DNA from: JAVJUV01 sp047314965 | GTDB lineage: Bacteria > Pseudomonadota > Alphaproteobacteria > Rhodobacterales > Rhodobacteraceae | Reading direction: 5' to 3' | DNA length: 64,000 bases | NCBI RefSeq assembly: GCF_047314965.1 | Contig: NZ_JBLBVK010000056.1 | Span: 115,409-179,408, forward strand | In this document: positions 50,261 through 62,016 of the stretch, in pieces | Layout of the letters: every line of letters begins with the position of its first letter | How positions within the stretch are numbered: position 1 is the first letter of the stretch | Notes under the pieces: model-generated | Databases searched by the model: none | What the model saw: only the letters and a program-made list of their open reading frames with translations | What the model was told of the DNA's origin: nothing | Translations under genes and position numbers: made by a program

Positions 50261-51133
50261 TTAGAGCGCTTCGGCGCCCGAAATGATTTCGATAAGTTCG
50301 TTCGTGATGACCGCCTGACGCGTCCGGTTGAACTCGATGGTCAACCGCTCGATCATGTCGCCCGCGTTGCGCGTGGCGTTGTCCATGGCGGACATCCGCG
50401 CGCCCTGCTCGGACGCACCGTTTTCCAGAAGTGCCGAAAAGATCTGCGTCGCAACGCTGCGCGGCAGCAACTCGGCAAGAACTTCCTGTTCATCTGGCTC
50501 GTAGTCGAAGTAGGACGCGCCTTCGCCCTCGGATGCCTCGAACTTCGCAGGGATCACCTGCAATTCGGTCGGCACCTGGCTGATCACGCTTTCGAACTGC
50601 GAAAAGTAGATCGTCGCGACGTCGAACTCGCCCGCGTCGAAACGCGAGAGAATGTTCTCGGCAATGCCCTGCGCCTCGACATAGCCGACGCGCTTGACCT
50701 CCGACAGATCCACGTGATGGATCAGGTGATCGGCGTAGTCCCGGCGAAGCTGCTCACGGCCCTTTTTGCCGACAGTGACGATCTTCACCGTCTTTCCAGC
50801 GGCCAGAAGCTTCTGGATCCGGGTCTTCGCGAGCTTCACGATCGACGAGTTGAAGCCGCCGCACAGCCCGCGCTCCGCGGTCATGACCACCAGTAGGTGC
50901 GTCTGATCCGAGCCCGTGCCCTTCAGCAGTTTCGGCGCGTCTTCGCTGGCGCCCGCACCCGCGGCAAGCCCGGCCATCACGGCATTGAACCGCTCGGCAT
51001 AGGGACGCGCCGCGGCGGCAGATTCTTCGGCCCGCCGCAGCTTGGCTGCGGCGACCATCTGCATCGCCTGAGTGATCTTCCGGGTCGACTTGACCGAGTT
51101 GATCCGGTTTTTCAGGTCCTTGAGACTAGGCAT
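50261..51133 (-). CDS. atpG: ATP synthase F1 gamma subunit
   Basis: This 290-aa central stalk subunit has the N-terminal coiled-coil start SLKDLKNRINSVKSTRKITQAMQMVAAAKLRRA and the C-terminal partner MSAMDNATRNAGDMIERLTIEFNRTRQAVITNELIEIISGAEAL. The middle Rossmann-like region contains TAERGLCGGFNS. It rotates within the alpha-beta hexamer. Starts 25 bases after atpA. Confidence 0.96.
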   Translation of the reverse strand: MPSLKDLKNRINSVKSTRKITQAMQMVAAAKLRRAEESAAAARPYAERFNAVMAGLAAGAGASEDAPKLLKGTGSDQTHLLVVMTAERGLCGGFNSSIVKLAKTRIQKLLAAGKTVKIVTVGKKGREQLRRDYADHLIHHVDLSEVKRVGYVEAQGIAENILSRFDAGEFDVATIYFSQFESVISQVPTELQVIPAKFEASEGEGASYFDYEPDEQEVLAELLPRSVATQIFSALLENGASEQGARMSAMDNATRNAGDMIERLTIEFNRTRQAVITNELIEIISGAEAL

Positions 51134-51158
51134 CTATCCTGTCCTTCCGGGGTTCAAC

Positions 51159-52697
51159 TTAAGAGAAGTCGGCGGCGAACTCTTCAATCGCGGCTTTCAG
51201 CTTGTCGGCGGCATCGCCCTTGATTGCCGGATCGTCGTTGGTGATCCAGTCGAGGATGTCCTGACGCTTCGACCGCATGTGGTTCAGCAGGCCCTTCTCG
51301 AACCGGCCCACGGCGTTGACCGGGTGCTTGTCGAGATAGCCAGAGATACCGGCGAAGATGACGCAGACGATTTCCGCGTTGGTCAGCGGCGAGTACTGCG
51401 GCTGCTTCATCAGTTCCGTCAGACGGGCACCACGGTTCAGCAGGCGCTGGGTCGCGGCGTCGAGGTCGGAACCGAACTGCGCGAAGGCGGCCATTTCGCG
51501 GTACTGGGCAAGCTCCAGCTTGACCGAACCGGCGACCGACTTCATCGCTTTCGTCTGGGCCGACGAGCCCACCCGCGACACCGACAGACCGGTGTTCACG
51601 GCAGGGCGGATGCCCTGGAAGAACAGTTCGGTTTCAAGGAAGATCTGACCGTCGGTGATCGAGATCACGTTGGTCGGAATGAACGCCGACACGTCGCCGC
51701 CCTGGGTTTCGATGATCGGCAGAGCGGTCAGCGACCCGGCGCCGTTGTTTTCGTTCAGCTTCGCCGAACGCTCCAGCAGGCGGGAGTGCAGGTAGAAAAC
51801 GTCGCCCGGATAGGCTTCACGTCCCGGCGGACGGCGCAGCAGCAGCGACATCTGGCGATAGGCCACTGCCTGCTTCGAAAGGTCATCATAGATGATCAGG
51901 GCATGGCGGCCGTTGTCGCGGAAGTATTCCGCCATCGCGGTCGCCGAGTACGGGGCCAGGAACTGCATCGGCGCCGGGTCCGAAGCGGTCGCGGCCACGA
52001 CGATCGTGTATTCGATCGCGCCGGTTTCTTCCAGACGCTTCACCAGCTGCGCAACGGTCGAGCGCTTCTGACCCACGGCGACGTAGATGCAGTACAGCTT
52101 CTTCGACTCGTCGTCACCAGCGGCTTCGTTGTAGACCTTCTGGTTAAGGATCGTGTCCAGTGCCACGGCGGTCTTGCCGGTCTGGCGGTCGCCGATGATC
52201 AGCTCTCGCTGACCACGGCCGATCGGGATCATGGCGTCGACGGCCTTCAGGCCGGTCGCCATCGGCTCGTGCACCGATTTACGCGGGATGATGCCCGGAG
52301 CCTTCACGTCCGCGACGCGGCGCTCGGAGGAAGCGATCGGACCCTTGCCGTCCAGCGGGTTGCCGAGGCCATCGACGACGCGGCCCAGCAGAGCGTCGCC
52401 GGCGGGCACGTCCACGATGGAGTTCGTGCGCTTGACGGTATCGCCTTCTTTGATGTCCCGGTCGGAACCGAAGATAACGATACCGACGTTGTCGCTTTCC
52501 AGGTTCAGCGCCATCCCCATGATGCCGCCGGGGAACTCGACCATCTCACCGGCCTGCACGTTGTCGAGGCCATAAACGCGAGCGATACCGTCGCCGACGC
52601 TCAGCACGCGCCCGACTTCGGCGACTTCGGCTTCCTGGCCAAAGTTCTTGATCTGGTCCTTCAGGATCGCAGAGATTTCTGCAGCTTGGATCGCCAT
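51159..52697 (-). CDS. atpA: ATP synthase F1 alpha subunit
   Basis: This 512-aa subunit has Walker A IIGDRQTGKTAVALD near residues 167-181 and the alpha signature PAVNTGLSVSRVGSSAQ. Its ATG overlaps the atpH stop by one base (TAATG). It forms the non-catalytic nucleotide sites. Confidence 0.97.
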   Translation of the reverse strand: MAIQAAEISAILKDQIKNFGQEAEVAEVGRVLSVGDGIARVYGLDNVQAGEMVEFPGGIMGMALNLESDNVGIVIFGSDRDIKEGDTVKRTNSIVDVPAGDALLGRVVDGLGNPLDGKGPIASSERRVADVKAPGIIPRKSVHEPMATGLKAVDAMIPIGRGQRELIIGDRQTGKTAVALDTILNQKVYNEAAGDDESKKLYCIYVAVGQKRSTVAQLVKRLEETGAIEYTIVVAATASDPAPMQFLAPYSATAMAEYFRDNGRHALIIYDDLSKQAVAYRQMSLLLRRPPGREAYPGDVFYLHSRLLERSAKLNENNGAGSLTALPIIETQGGDVSAFIPTNVISITDGQIFLETELFFQGIRPAVNTGLSVSRVGSSAQTKAMKSVAGSVKLELAQYREMAAFAQFGSDLDAATQRLLNRGARLTELMKQPQYSPLTNAEIVCVIFAGISGYLDKHPVNAVGRFEKGLLNHMRSKRQDILDWITNDDPAIKGDAADKLKAAIEEFAADFS

Positions 52698-53257
52698 TAT
52701 CCGACCTCTTTCATGGTGTTCTGGAGGGCTGCGAGCTTGGAGCGGATCGAGGTGTCGATCATCTTCGAGCCCACTTTAACGATAAGTCCGCCGATGAGGC
52801 TTTCATCGACGGACAGTTTCATCTTCACGTCCTTGCCGACCGACGCCTTGAGCGTTTCGGCCAGTGCGGACTGCTGATCTTTGGAGAGCGCCTGCGCGCT
52901 TTGCACTTCGGCGGTGACTTCGCCTTTTTCGTCGGCGATGCGGCTGCGAAGCACGGTCAGAAGCTGGTTCATCACGAACAGGCGGCGCTTCGATGCCATC
53001 AGCTTGAGCGCGTTCGCCATGGTGCCGGTCAGCCCCATCTTGGCGGCCAGCGCCGCGACAGCGCCGCTTTGCTGCTCGCGGGTATAGATCGGCGACCGGA
53101 TCAGGTCGCGAAGGTCGGAACTTTCGGCGATCGCCGCTTCCAGGGTGTCCACGTCGCGCTCCAGCGCATCCAGGTCACCGCTTTCCTTTGCCAGCTCGAA
53201 AATCGCAGTCGCATAGCGACCTGCAATTCCGGTGGAGTTTGACGCAGATTCTGACAC
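52697..53257 (-). CDS. atpH: ATP synthase F1 delta subunit
   Basis: This 186-aa peripheral-stalk subunit has the OSCP-type N-terminal six-helix domain (GIAGRYATAIFELAKESGDLDALERD) and the C-terminal part with GLIVKVGSKMIDTSIRSKLAAL. The GTG start is preceded by a GGGG stretch; a frame 32 codons longer has no homology-like content. It is the first gene of atpHAGDC. The 261 bases before it to the next gene hold the presumed promoter, with no clear hexamers recognised. Confidence 0.9.
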   Translation of the reverse strand: MSESASNSTGIAGRYATAIFELAKESGDLDALERDVDTLEAAIAESSDLRDLIRSPIYTREQQSGAVAALAAKMGLTGTMANALKLMASKRRLFVMNQLLTVLRSRIADEKGEVTAEVQSAQALSKDQQSALAETLKASVGKDVKMKLSVDESLIGGLIVKVGSKMIDTSIRSKLAALQNTMKEVG

Positions 53258-53518
53258 GTGACCCCTTTCGCCGCTCTTCTGTTCTTGCGCATCCGGCACG
53301 GGGACAGACACCCCCGGCCACAAGCTCACCCCGCCCGGCCAACGACCTGGCATGTGAAATCAGCGGTCATGTAGCAGAGGTCTTTTACCCCCGCAACCGC
53401 CAGCAACAGGTTGCGTACTCGGGGCCGATTCAACAAAAACAAACACTTAGCCCTAGGTGCGACCGATTGCGCCTCTGCAGGTGCGAGAAAAGTCGGGTTT
53501 GAGGCCGAGTCACCTCGC

Positions 53519-54265
53519 TCAAACGGGCTTCGCCTCGGGGGCACCGATGCCATCCAGGGCGCGTAGAGGGCGGCGCAATGCCTCGGGAAGGCCGCGCCGG
53601 GGCGGGGCCGGCACCTGCTTGGTGACTTCGACGATCAGCACACCGCCGGCAAACCGGTTCGATACCCTTCGCCCGATCTGCTCCAGCACCGCGCTGGACT
53701 TCAGCCAGAAGGGCGTATCCTTGGGTGGATGGAACAAGGCGCCCACATGCCGCGTCGGCTTCAGCCCCATCGCCGAAAGCATGGCCTCCAGCTGACCAAG
53801 GGAATAGGGGCGCCCGAAACCAAACGGCGTCGCATCGCGCCGCGCCCAAAGCCCGGCGCGGTTCGGAACAACGAACAGGCCCCGGCCCTCGGGGGCCAGA
53901 ACGCGGTAGCATTCTTCGAGAAGGTCAATCGGATGCGCGCTGGTTTCGAGACCATGCATGACAACCAGCCGGTCGACGCTGTCTGTCTCGATCGGCCAAA
54001 GCGTCTCGGAACACAGGACCGAGACGTTGGGCATGCCCGCCGGCCACGGCATGACACCCTGCTGGCCCGGCATCAGCGCAGTCACCCTGCGGGCCTCTTC
54101 CAGAAACGGGCGAAGCAGGGGGACCGAGAATCCGAACCCAAGTACCGTTTCGCGCGACACATTTGGCCAGAACGCGCGGACCTGATCGCGGATCGTCCGT
54201 TGGGCGGCGCGGCCCAACCGCGTCCGGTAATAGAAGTTTCTCAGATCCAGAACGTCCAGATGCAT
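53519..54265 (-). CDS. Class I SAM-dependent methyltransferase
   Basis: This 248-aa protein has the methyltransferase-11 layout: VLGFGFSVPLL (degenerate motif I) near residue 45, WPIETDSVDRLVVMHGLE near 90-107, and LLEECYRVLAPEGRGLFVVPNRAG (motif III region). The usual GxGxG is weakly kept, so SAM binding is likely but not certain. It is divergent from gloB with a 63-bp gap. Substrate is unknown. Confidence 0.75.
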   Translation of the reverse strand: MHLDVLDLRNFYYRTRLGRAAQRTIRDQVRAFWPNVSRETVLGFGFSVPLLRPFLEEARRVTALMPGQQGVMPWPAGMPNVSVLCSETLWPIETDSVDRLVVMHGLETSAHPIDLLEECYRVLAPEGRGLFVVPNRAGLWARRDATPFGFGRPYSLGQLEAMLSAMGLKPTRHVGALFHPPKDTPFWLKSSAVLEQIGRRVSNRFAGGVLIVEVTKQVPAPPRRGLPEALRRPLRALDGIGAPEAKPV

Positions 54266-54328
54266 TGAAGCCCGTACCGGTTTGACCCACACTCATCGTG
54301 AAGCATACCCGGAACGGAAGGCAATGCC

Positions 54329-55090
54329 ATGACATTCGAAATCATCACCATACCCTGTCGCTCCGACAACTATGCCTTCCTGATCCATGGCAACGGCCGG
54401 ACCGCCCTGGTCGACGTGCCCGAAGCCGCGCCGATCCTTGCGGAACTCGACAGGCGCGGCTGGCAGCTCGACGAGATATGGATCACCCATCACCACACGG
54501 ACCACGTCGAAGGCGTTCCCGAACTTCGCGACCGTTTCGATGTCAGGGTGGTCGGTGCCGCCACCGACGCGCGCAGGCTCCCGCCGCTCGACCTCGCGGT
54601 CAGCGACGGCGACCGCTTCGATTTTGCCGGCGCGCCGGTTACCGTCATGGATGTCTCCGGTCACACGATCGGCCACATCGCCTTTCACCTGCCCGCCGCG
54701 AAGGCGGTCTTCACCGCCGACAGCCTGATGGCTCTCGGCTGCGGGCGCGTGTTCGAGGGCACGATGGAACAGATGTGGGCCAGCCTGTCGAAGCTAGCGG
54801 CCCTTCCACCCGACACGATGGTCTACTCCGGCCATGAATACACGACGACGAACGCCAGGTTCGCCCAGACCATCGAACCCGACAACCCGGCCCTGCTTTA
54901 CCGGATCGACATGATAAACGCCGCGCGGGAGCGGGGGGAACCCACGGTTCCGTCACAGCTGTCGACCGAACTTGAAACCAACCCTTTCCTGCGGGCGGGC
55001 TTGGCTCAGGTGAAATCGAACCTAAATATGAGCGGTCAGAGCGATGCCGAAGTCTTTGCAGAAATAAGACACCGCAAAGATTCGTTCTGA
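54329..55090 (+). CDS. gloB: Hydroxyacylglutathione hydrolase (glyoxalase II)
   Basis: This 253-aa metallo-beta-lactamase-fold enzyme hydrolyses S-lactoylglutathione to lactate and glutathione. The dinuclear metal motif THHHTDH (T53-H59) and later His/Asp ligands in VSGHTIGH, FTADSLM and SGHEYTTTNARF are present. The C-terminal glutathione-binding helix region (PSQLSTELETNPFLRA) is shorter than average but present. It is detoxification for methylglyoxal. Confidence 0.93.
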   Translation: MTFEIITIPCRSDNYAFLIHGNGRTALVDVPEAAPILAELDRRGWQLDEIWITHHHTDHVEGVPELRDRFDVRVVGAATDARRLPPLDLAVSDGDRFDFAGAPVTVMDVSGHTIGHIAFHLPAAKAVFTADSLMALGCGRVFEGTMEQMWASLSKLAALPPDTMVYSGHEYTTTNARFAQTIEPDNPALLYRIDMINAARERGEPTVPSQLSTELETNPFLRAGLAQVKSNLNMSGQSDAEVFAEIRHRKDSF

Positions 55091-55271
55091 GATAGCCACA
55101 ATTTCTGTCATTTTGGGGTGCATCCTGTCGCAGTGACGGAAAATGTGACGGCCAGTGAAGAAAAAACTCTTGAAGCTTCGGAAAACTAACCGAAGTCTAA
55201 TAGTAAGAGGCCACGGTCTGGACGGGGCCACGTCGCCCCGCCGACCCCTGACGTAGGAAGGAGCACGGCGC

Positions 55272-57593
<2,322 letters not shown>

Positions 57594-57608
57594 ACCGCGC
57601 CAGACCGC

Positions 57609-57650
57609 AAATGGAAACGCCGCCGTAGTGCTACGGCGGCGTTTCCATTT
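57609..57650. terminator. 20-bp perfect bidirectional terminator hairpin
   Basis: Two exactly complementary 20-base arms, starting AAATGGAAACGCC and ending GGCGTTTCCATTT, flank a TG centre in the convergent gap between clpA and the rhodanese gene. Each strand ends in ATTT, so it can terminate both transcripts. Confidence 0.88.
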
Positions 57651-57666
57651 CTCGGGTTCGCCTGCC

Positions 57667-58245
57667 CTAGAGATCGGCGTCGTAGGCCTGGTCCGCGCGC
57701 ACCCTGTACGACCACTTCTGCCCGGCATTGCGCCATCCGTTGACGACGCGGTGCCCGGCGTGAAGGCCATCGCCGGCCTTGTCACCCTCGAAGCCGTCGA
57801 TCATGGAATAGACCCGCGTGTATCCAAGATCATTCATCAGGTTGGCGGCCAAGGCGCTCCGGTTGCCGGAGCGGCACATCAGGATCACCTGCGTATCCTT
57901 GCCCGCACCGCGACTCTTCAGAAAAGCATCCAGTTCGATCGGAAAATCGGGATTGATCTCCAGATCATAGGTGCCCTTTTCCACGTCGAAGTTCGGCATC
58001 ATGGGCATGACCATGCAGGGGACATGCTTGTCCACACGCTCCGGCAGACCAAGAAAGGCAACCTCGGCCCGGCTGCGGACATCGATGAACAGCACATTCG
58101 GGTCCTCCAGCATACGGGACGCTTCCTCGGCCGTGACGTACAAACCCGCCTTGGTCTGCTTTCCTGCAGGAACCTCCTGACCCCAGGCCAACGTGGCGGA
58201 AATCAGCAATGGCACAGTGAAAAGGAACTTACCGAATACTCGCAT
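57667..58245 (-). CDS. Periplasmic rhodanese-like protein
   Basis: This 192-aa exported protein has a signal peptide (FLFTVPLLISATLAWG) and a single rhodanese domain with FIDVRSRAEVAFLGLP and the active-site loop ILMCRSGNRSALAA (catalytic Cys in CRSGNRS near residue 127). It may transfer sulfur or act as a persulfide carrier in the periplasm. A SD AGGAGG sits seven bases before the ATG. Confidence 0.85.
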   Translation of the reverse strand: MRVFGKFLFTVPLLISATLAWGQEVPAGKQTKAGLYVTAEEASRMLEDPNVLFIDVRSRAEVAFLGLPERVDKHVPCMVMPMMPNFDVEKGTYDLEINPDFPIELDAFLKSRGAGKDTQVILMCRSGNRSALAANLMNDLGYTRVYSMIDGFEGDKAGDGLHAGHRVVNGWRNAGQKWSYRVRADQAYDADL

Positions 58246-58362
58246 AGACACCCCTCCTCTGACGCTAGGTCACCCTCTGACCAAGATCAGGTTAGGCGAG
58301 ACAGTGATTCCAATAAATGCCAAAGTTGATACGTGATTCCTTTGTGAAAGAACGCAAAGCAA

Positions 58363-58388
58363 AACGGCGGGCCGAAAGACCCGCCGTT
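58363..58388 (-). terminator. Terminator of the OmpA-family gene
   Basis: AACGGCGGG and CCCGCCGTT form a 9-bp stem around an 8-nt loop. On the minus strand the stem ends in TT and is followed by TTGCTTTGC, so a short T-rich tract completes an intrinsic terminator 23 bases past the gene end. Confidence 0.8.
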
Positions 58389-58411
58389 CTTCGTGCTAGA
58401 GACGCCTCTTA

Positions 58412-59074
58412 TCAGCGCGTCGGCGTGATCGTGATGTCCACGCGACGGTTCTGCTGACGCCCGGAGGCGGTCTGGTTCGAGGCGATCGGCTCGCTTTCTC
58501 CCGCGCCGACGGTACGAAGACGGCTCGACGAGACTCCGGCCTCGCGCAGAACCGACGTCACCGCCCAGGCGCGGCGCTCGGACAGATCCTGGTTATATGC
58601 GGCAGAACCGGTGTTGTCGGTGTGGCCGGTAACCGTAACGACCGATTTCGGGTATTTGTTCAGGCTCTCCGCCAGCACGAACAGATCCGACCGCAACTGC
58701 GGGTTCAGCGACGCGCTGTCGGTCGCGAAGAGAAGGCCTTCCGGCATCCGCACGATCAGCTCGTTGCCGGTATTGATCACGCCGATCTGGCCATTGTCGA
58801 AATCGTTGCGCAGTTCGGCCGCCTGCTGGTCCAGCGAATAACCGATCGCGCCGCCGACGGCAGCCCCGATCGCGGCGCCTACGGCGGCGTTCCGGACGCG
58901 GTCACTGCCACTTTCGCGCGTGGCACCAAGGAGGCCGCCAATGGCGGCGCCAATCGCGACGCCCTGGCCGGTGCGCTCACGCTCACCACCCTGCTGATAG
59001 GCGGGATCGGTACAGGCGGTCAGCGCCAGAAGGCTGGCTGCGCCAAGGATAAGGGGTTTTTTCATCGGTCGCAT
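58412..59074 (-). CDS. OmpA-family lipoprotein with glycine-zipper segment
   Basis: This 220-aa lipoprotein has a lipobox (LGAASLLALTAC-TD), a glycine-zipper region GVAIGAAIGGLLGATRES...AAVGAAIGAAVGGAIGYSL at about residues 40-85 and a C-terminal OmpA domain with VTGHTDNTGSAAYNQDLSERRAWAV, the peptidoglycan-binding signature. It likely ties the outer membrane to the cell wall. The ATG giving MRPMKK is favoured by an AGGGAAC upstream; an internal ATG nine bases later is possible. Confidence 0.88.
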   Translation of the reverse strand: MRPMKKPLILGAASLLALTACTDPAYQQGGERERTGQGVAIGAAIGGLLGATRESGSDRVRNAAVGAAIGAAVGGAIGYSLDQQAAELRNDFDNGQIGVINTGNELIVRMPEGLLFATDSASLNPQLRSDLFVLAESLNKYPKSVVTVTGHTDNTGSAAYNQDLSERRAWAVTSVLREAGVSSSRLRTVGAGESEPIASNQTASGRQQNRRVDITITPTR

Positions 59075-59204
59075 CGGGGTTCCCTTTGTCTCTGCAACAT
59101 CTCCAGTGCCGTGATACACCAACTCCGTCGGCGCACCAGCGGCCATGGGCGGAGTTGTGCCGAGACGACCGCGCTAGGCAAGATCAGGGAGCTGTTATCC
59201 CATA

Positions 59205-60062
59205 TCACGCCGTCTCGGCCGCCTCCCACGCAAGCATAGTGCGTTTCACGGGCAATCCCCAGTGGTATCCGCCCAATCCGCCGGATTTTCGCATCGCCCG
59301 ATGACAGGGGATCAGCCATGAAATCGGGTTCCGTCCCACCGCCGTACCGACGGCGCGAACCGCATTGGGATGTCCGATGGCGCGGGCGATATCGGAATAG
59401 GTTGTCACGTGACCTGTCGGAATGGCCATCAGCGCTTCCCAGACCTTGATCTGGAACGGTGCGCCCATCAGGAACAGCTGCGCGGGCTCCGTGTTTGAAC
59501 CCTGCCGTGGGAAAGCCTGCTCCGCCAGGGGCGCCAGTCCAGCCGGATCTTCCCGGAACGTCGCCCTGGGCCAGCGCGACCGCAGATCCGCCATCGTCGC
59601 ATCCCTTCCGGTCTCGGCCGCGAACCCGATACCGCAGATGCCCTTCTCGGTTCCCATCAGCAGTGCCGGACCGAAGGGGCTGTCGAACCACCCCCAGGAA
59701 ATCTCCAGCCCGTCGCCGCCTTTAGCGAAATCACCGGGGCTCATCGCCTCCCAGCGGACGAACAGATCGTGCAACCGGCCCGACCCGGACAACCCGACGG
59801 CATCCGCAGTCTCCAGCGTCGTATGCCGCTCGGCCAGAAGCCGCTTCGCGTGATCCAACGTCAGCCACTGCTGGTAGCGTTTCGGAGACACGCCCGCCCA
59901 GCGGCTGAAGATGCGCTGGAAATGGGCCGGACTCATCCGCATCTCGGCGGCGATCTCCTCCAGCGTCCGCGACCTGCCCTCCTCGCTGTCGAGCAGGTCA
60001 ATCGCGCGGCGCATCAGCTGATAATGGTATCCGGTTTCGGTGTCCTGCATGGCGTTCATCAT
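59205..60062 (-). CDS. Ada-like AraC/methylated-DNA-protein cysteine methyltransferase
   Basis: This 285-aa fusion has an AraC-type helix-turn-helix domain (about 10-100: TLEEIAAEMRMSPAHFQRIFSRWAGVSPKRYQQWL) and a C-terminal O6-alkylguanine-DNA alkyltransferase domain with the reactive Cys in WLIPCHRAM near residue 255. The N-terminal Zn-binding phosphotriester domain of true Ada is missing. It repairs O6-methylguanine and may act as a regulator. AGGA five bases before the ATG supports the start. Confidence 0.85.
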   Translation of the reverse strand: MMNAMQDTETGYHYQLMRRAIDLLDSEEGRSRTLEEIAAEMRMSPAHFQRIFSRWAGVSPKRYQQWLTLDHAKRLLAERHTTLETADAVGLSGSGRLHDLFVRWEAMSPGDFAKGGDGLEISWGWFDSPFGPALLMGTEKGICGIGFAAETGRDATMADLRSRWPRATFREDPAGLAPLAEQAFPRQGSNTEPAQLFLMGAPFQIKVWEALMAIPTGHVTTYSDIARAIGHPNAVRAVGTAVGRNPISWLIPCHRAMRKSGGLGGYHWGLPVKRTMLAWEAAETA

Positions 60063-60172
60063 GGCATTCCTCATCGTCCTGTCCCAGAGCTAAGGCGCGC
60101 TTGACCGCAAGGCGACCCGGAACTTGCGGGAAAGACTTGCCGCGCCTGCGTGGTTCGGCCAAAACACCCCCG

Positions 60173-60817
60173 ATGGCCAAGCAACTGCCCTACTCCACGA
60201 TCTACGAGGTCTTCTCGCGCTTCCGCGAGGCCGAGCCCGAGCCGAAGGGCGAGCTCGAGCATGTCAACGCCTATACGCTGCTGGTCGCCGTCGCCCTGTC
60301 GGCCCAGGCGACGGATTCGGGCGTGAACAAGGCGACGCGCGAGTTGTTCAAGATCGCGGACACGCCCGAAAAGATGCTGGCGCTTGGCGAAGAGGGGCTG
60401 ATCGCGCACATCAAGACGATCGGCCTGTTCCGCAACAAGGCGAAGAACGTCATCAAGATGGCGCAGATCCTCGTCGACGAATATGGCGGCAAGGTCCCGT
60501 CTTCCCGCGCCGCGCTGCAATCGCTGCCGGGGGTGGGCAGGAAGACCGCGAACGTCGTCCTGAACATGTGGTTCCGGCAACCCGCGCAGGCCGTGGACAC
60601 CCATATCTTCCGCGTCGGCAATCGCACCGGCATCGCGCCCGGCAAGGACGTGGACGCGGTCGAGCGCGCGATCGAAGACCATATTCCAGCGGAATTCCAG
60701 CAGCACGCCCATCACTGGCTGATCCTGCACGGCCGCTACATCTGTGTCGCCCGCAAACCGAAATGCGGCGCCTGCCTGATCCGCGATCTCTGCCAATACG
60801 AGGACAAGACGGAATGA
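60173..60817 (+). CDS. nth: Endonuclease III
   Basis: This 214-aa DNA glycosylase/AP lyase removes oxidised pyrimidines. It has the helix-hairpin-helix SLPGVGRKTANVV with catalytic Lys near 122, the catalytic Asp in VDTHIFRV near 142, and a C-X6-C-X2-C-X5-C [4Fe-4S] site (CVARKPKCGACLIRDLC). Its stop overlaps the following kinase gene by four bases (ATGA). Confidence 0.96.
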   Translation: MAKQLPYSTIYEVFSRFREAEPEPKGELEHVNAYTLLVAVALSAQATDSGVNKATRELFKIADTPEKMLALGEEGLIAHIKTIGLFRNKAKNVIKMAQILVDEYGGKVPSSRAALQSLPGVGRKTANVVLNMWFRQPAQAVDTHIFRVGNRTGIAPGKDVDAVERAIEDHIPAEFQQHAHHWLILHGRYICVARKPKCGACLIRDLCQYEDKTE

Positions 60818-61797
60818 CGACTTTCGACGTCGTCGGCATCGGAAACGCGATTGTCGACGTGATTTCGCCCGCCGATGACAGCTTTCTCGACCTGATGGGC
60901 ATCGAGAAAGGCATCATGCAGCTCGTCGAGCGCGAGAGGGGCGAGATGCTCTACGGCGCGATGAAAGAGCGCGTGCAGGCCCCTGGCGGCTCTGTCGCCA
61001 ACACGCTGGCGGGGCTGGGGAATCTCGGCCTGAAGACCGGGTTCATCGGCCGCGTCCACGACGACGCGCTGGGACGCTTCTATGCGAAGTCGATGGTTGA
61101 GGACGGCACCGATTTCGTCAATCCGCCTGTACCCGGTGGCGAACTGCCCACATCGCGTTCAATGATCTTCGTGTCTCCCGACGGCGAGCGCTCGATGAAC
61201 ACCTATCTCGGCATTTCCTCCGAGCTTGGTCCCGATGACGTCTCAGATGCCGTGGCCGGCAGCACGCAGGTCCTGTTTCTCGAAGGCTATCTCTACGACA
61301 AACCCAAGGGGAAAGAAGCGTTCGAGCGTGCAGCCAAGCTATGCCGAGAAGCCGGGGGCAAGGCAGGCATCGCACTCTCCGACCCGTTCTGCGTCGACCG
61401 CCACCGGGATGACTTCCGGCGGCTTGTGAGAGACCTGGACTACGTCATCGGCAACGAGCACGAGTGGGAATCGCTCTATCAGACAGATCTTTCGTCCGCG
61501 CTGGAACAGGCCGCCGAGGATGCCGGAACCGTGGTCTGCACACGCTCCGGCCATGATGTCCTTCTCGTACGCGGAGAAGAGACCGTCTCCGTGCCGGTCA
61601 GGCGCATCGTCCCGGTGGATGCCACCGGCGCCGGCGACCAGTTCGCCGCCGGGTTTCTCTACGGGTTCGTCACCGGCCAGACACTCGCAGTCGCCGGCCG
61701 GATGGGTTGCATCGCGGCGGCCGAGGTCATCAGCCACTATGGCGCGCGTCCCGAAGCCGATCTCAAGGCGTTGTTCCGGAAGGAAGGCGTGCTTTAG
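60814..61797 (+). CDS. PfkB-family carbohydrate kinase, adenosine-kinase-like
   Basis: This 327-aa ribokinase-fold enzyme has the N-terminal GNAIVDVIS, the GGSVANTLAGLGNLGLKTGFIG glycine motif near residue 50, and the C-terminal anion hole and catalytic base DATGAGDQFAAGFLYG near 264-279. Such proteins next to nth in Rhodobacterales are usually annotated as adenosine kinase; sugar or nucleoside preference cannot be fixed from sequence. Translationally coupled to nth by ATGA. Confidence 0.85.
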   Translation: MTTFDVVGIGNAIVDVISPADDSFLDLMGIEKGIMQLVERERGEMLYGAMKERVQAPGGSVANTLAGLGNLGLKTGFIGRVHDDALGRFYAKSMVEDGTDFVNPPVPGGELPTSRSMIFVSPDGERSMNTYLGISSELGPDDVSDAVAGSTQVLFLEGYLYDKPKGKEAFERAAKLCREAGGKAGIALSDPFCVDRHRDDFRRLVRDLDYVIGNEHEWESLYQTDLSSALEQAAEDAGTVVCTRSGHDVLLVRGEETVSVPVRRIVPVDATGAGDQFAAGFLYGFVTGQTLAVAGRMGCIAAAEVISHYGARPEADLKALFRKEGVL

Positions 61798-62016
61798 GAT
61801 CGGGATTCACCGCGCGAAGGTTCTCATCTCGAAGGATGGCCGCAGTCCTGCCGCTGGCAATTGTTCACCATCGGGAAAGAGGTTCGCCGCAGGATCCCAA
61901 GTATCTCCCCATTCGGGAAACCTTAACTCGCCGGGCGATAGGTTAGGGGTGGGAGGACGGGGGAAACGCGGCCGCGGAAAATTCGAATCTAATTGTCACG
62001 ACGTTGAAATGGCGCC

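Noticed and set aside
48791..50896. Long open frame antisense to atpD and atpG
   Set aside because: It spans two well-conserved F1 genes on the other strand and reads as Arg/His/Asp-rich shadow text.
53258..53518. Gene in the 261-bp gap before atpH
   Set aside because: Frames through it are short and featureless; it most likely carries the atp promoter and leader.
55091..55271. Search for clpS upstream of clpA
   Set aside because: The 181-bp gap has no frame with a ClpS-like sequence; it holds only small hairpins and the clpA ribosome-binding site.
61798..62016. RNA gene or small gene in the gap between the PfkB kinase and the EamA gene
   Set aside because: The gap has no convincing ORF, stable hairpin with T-run or tRNA-like fold; I see nothing assignable there.
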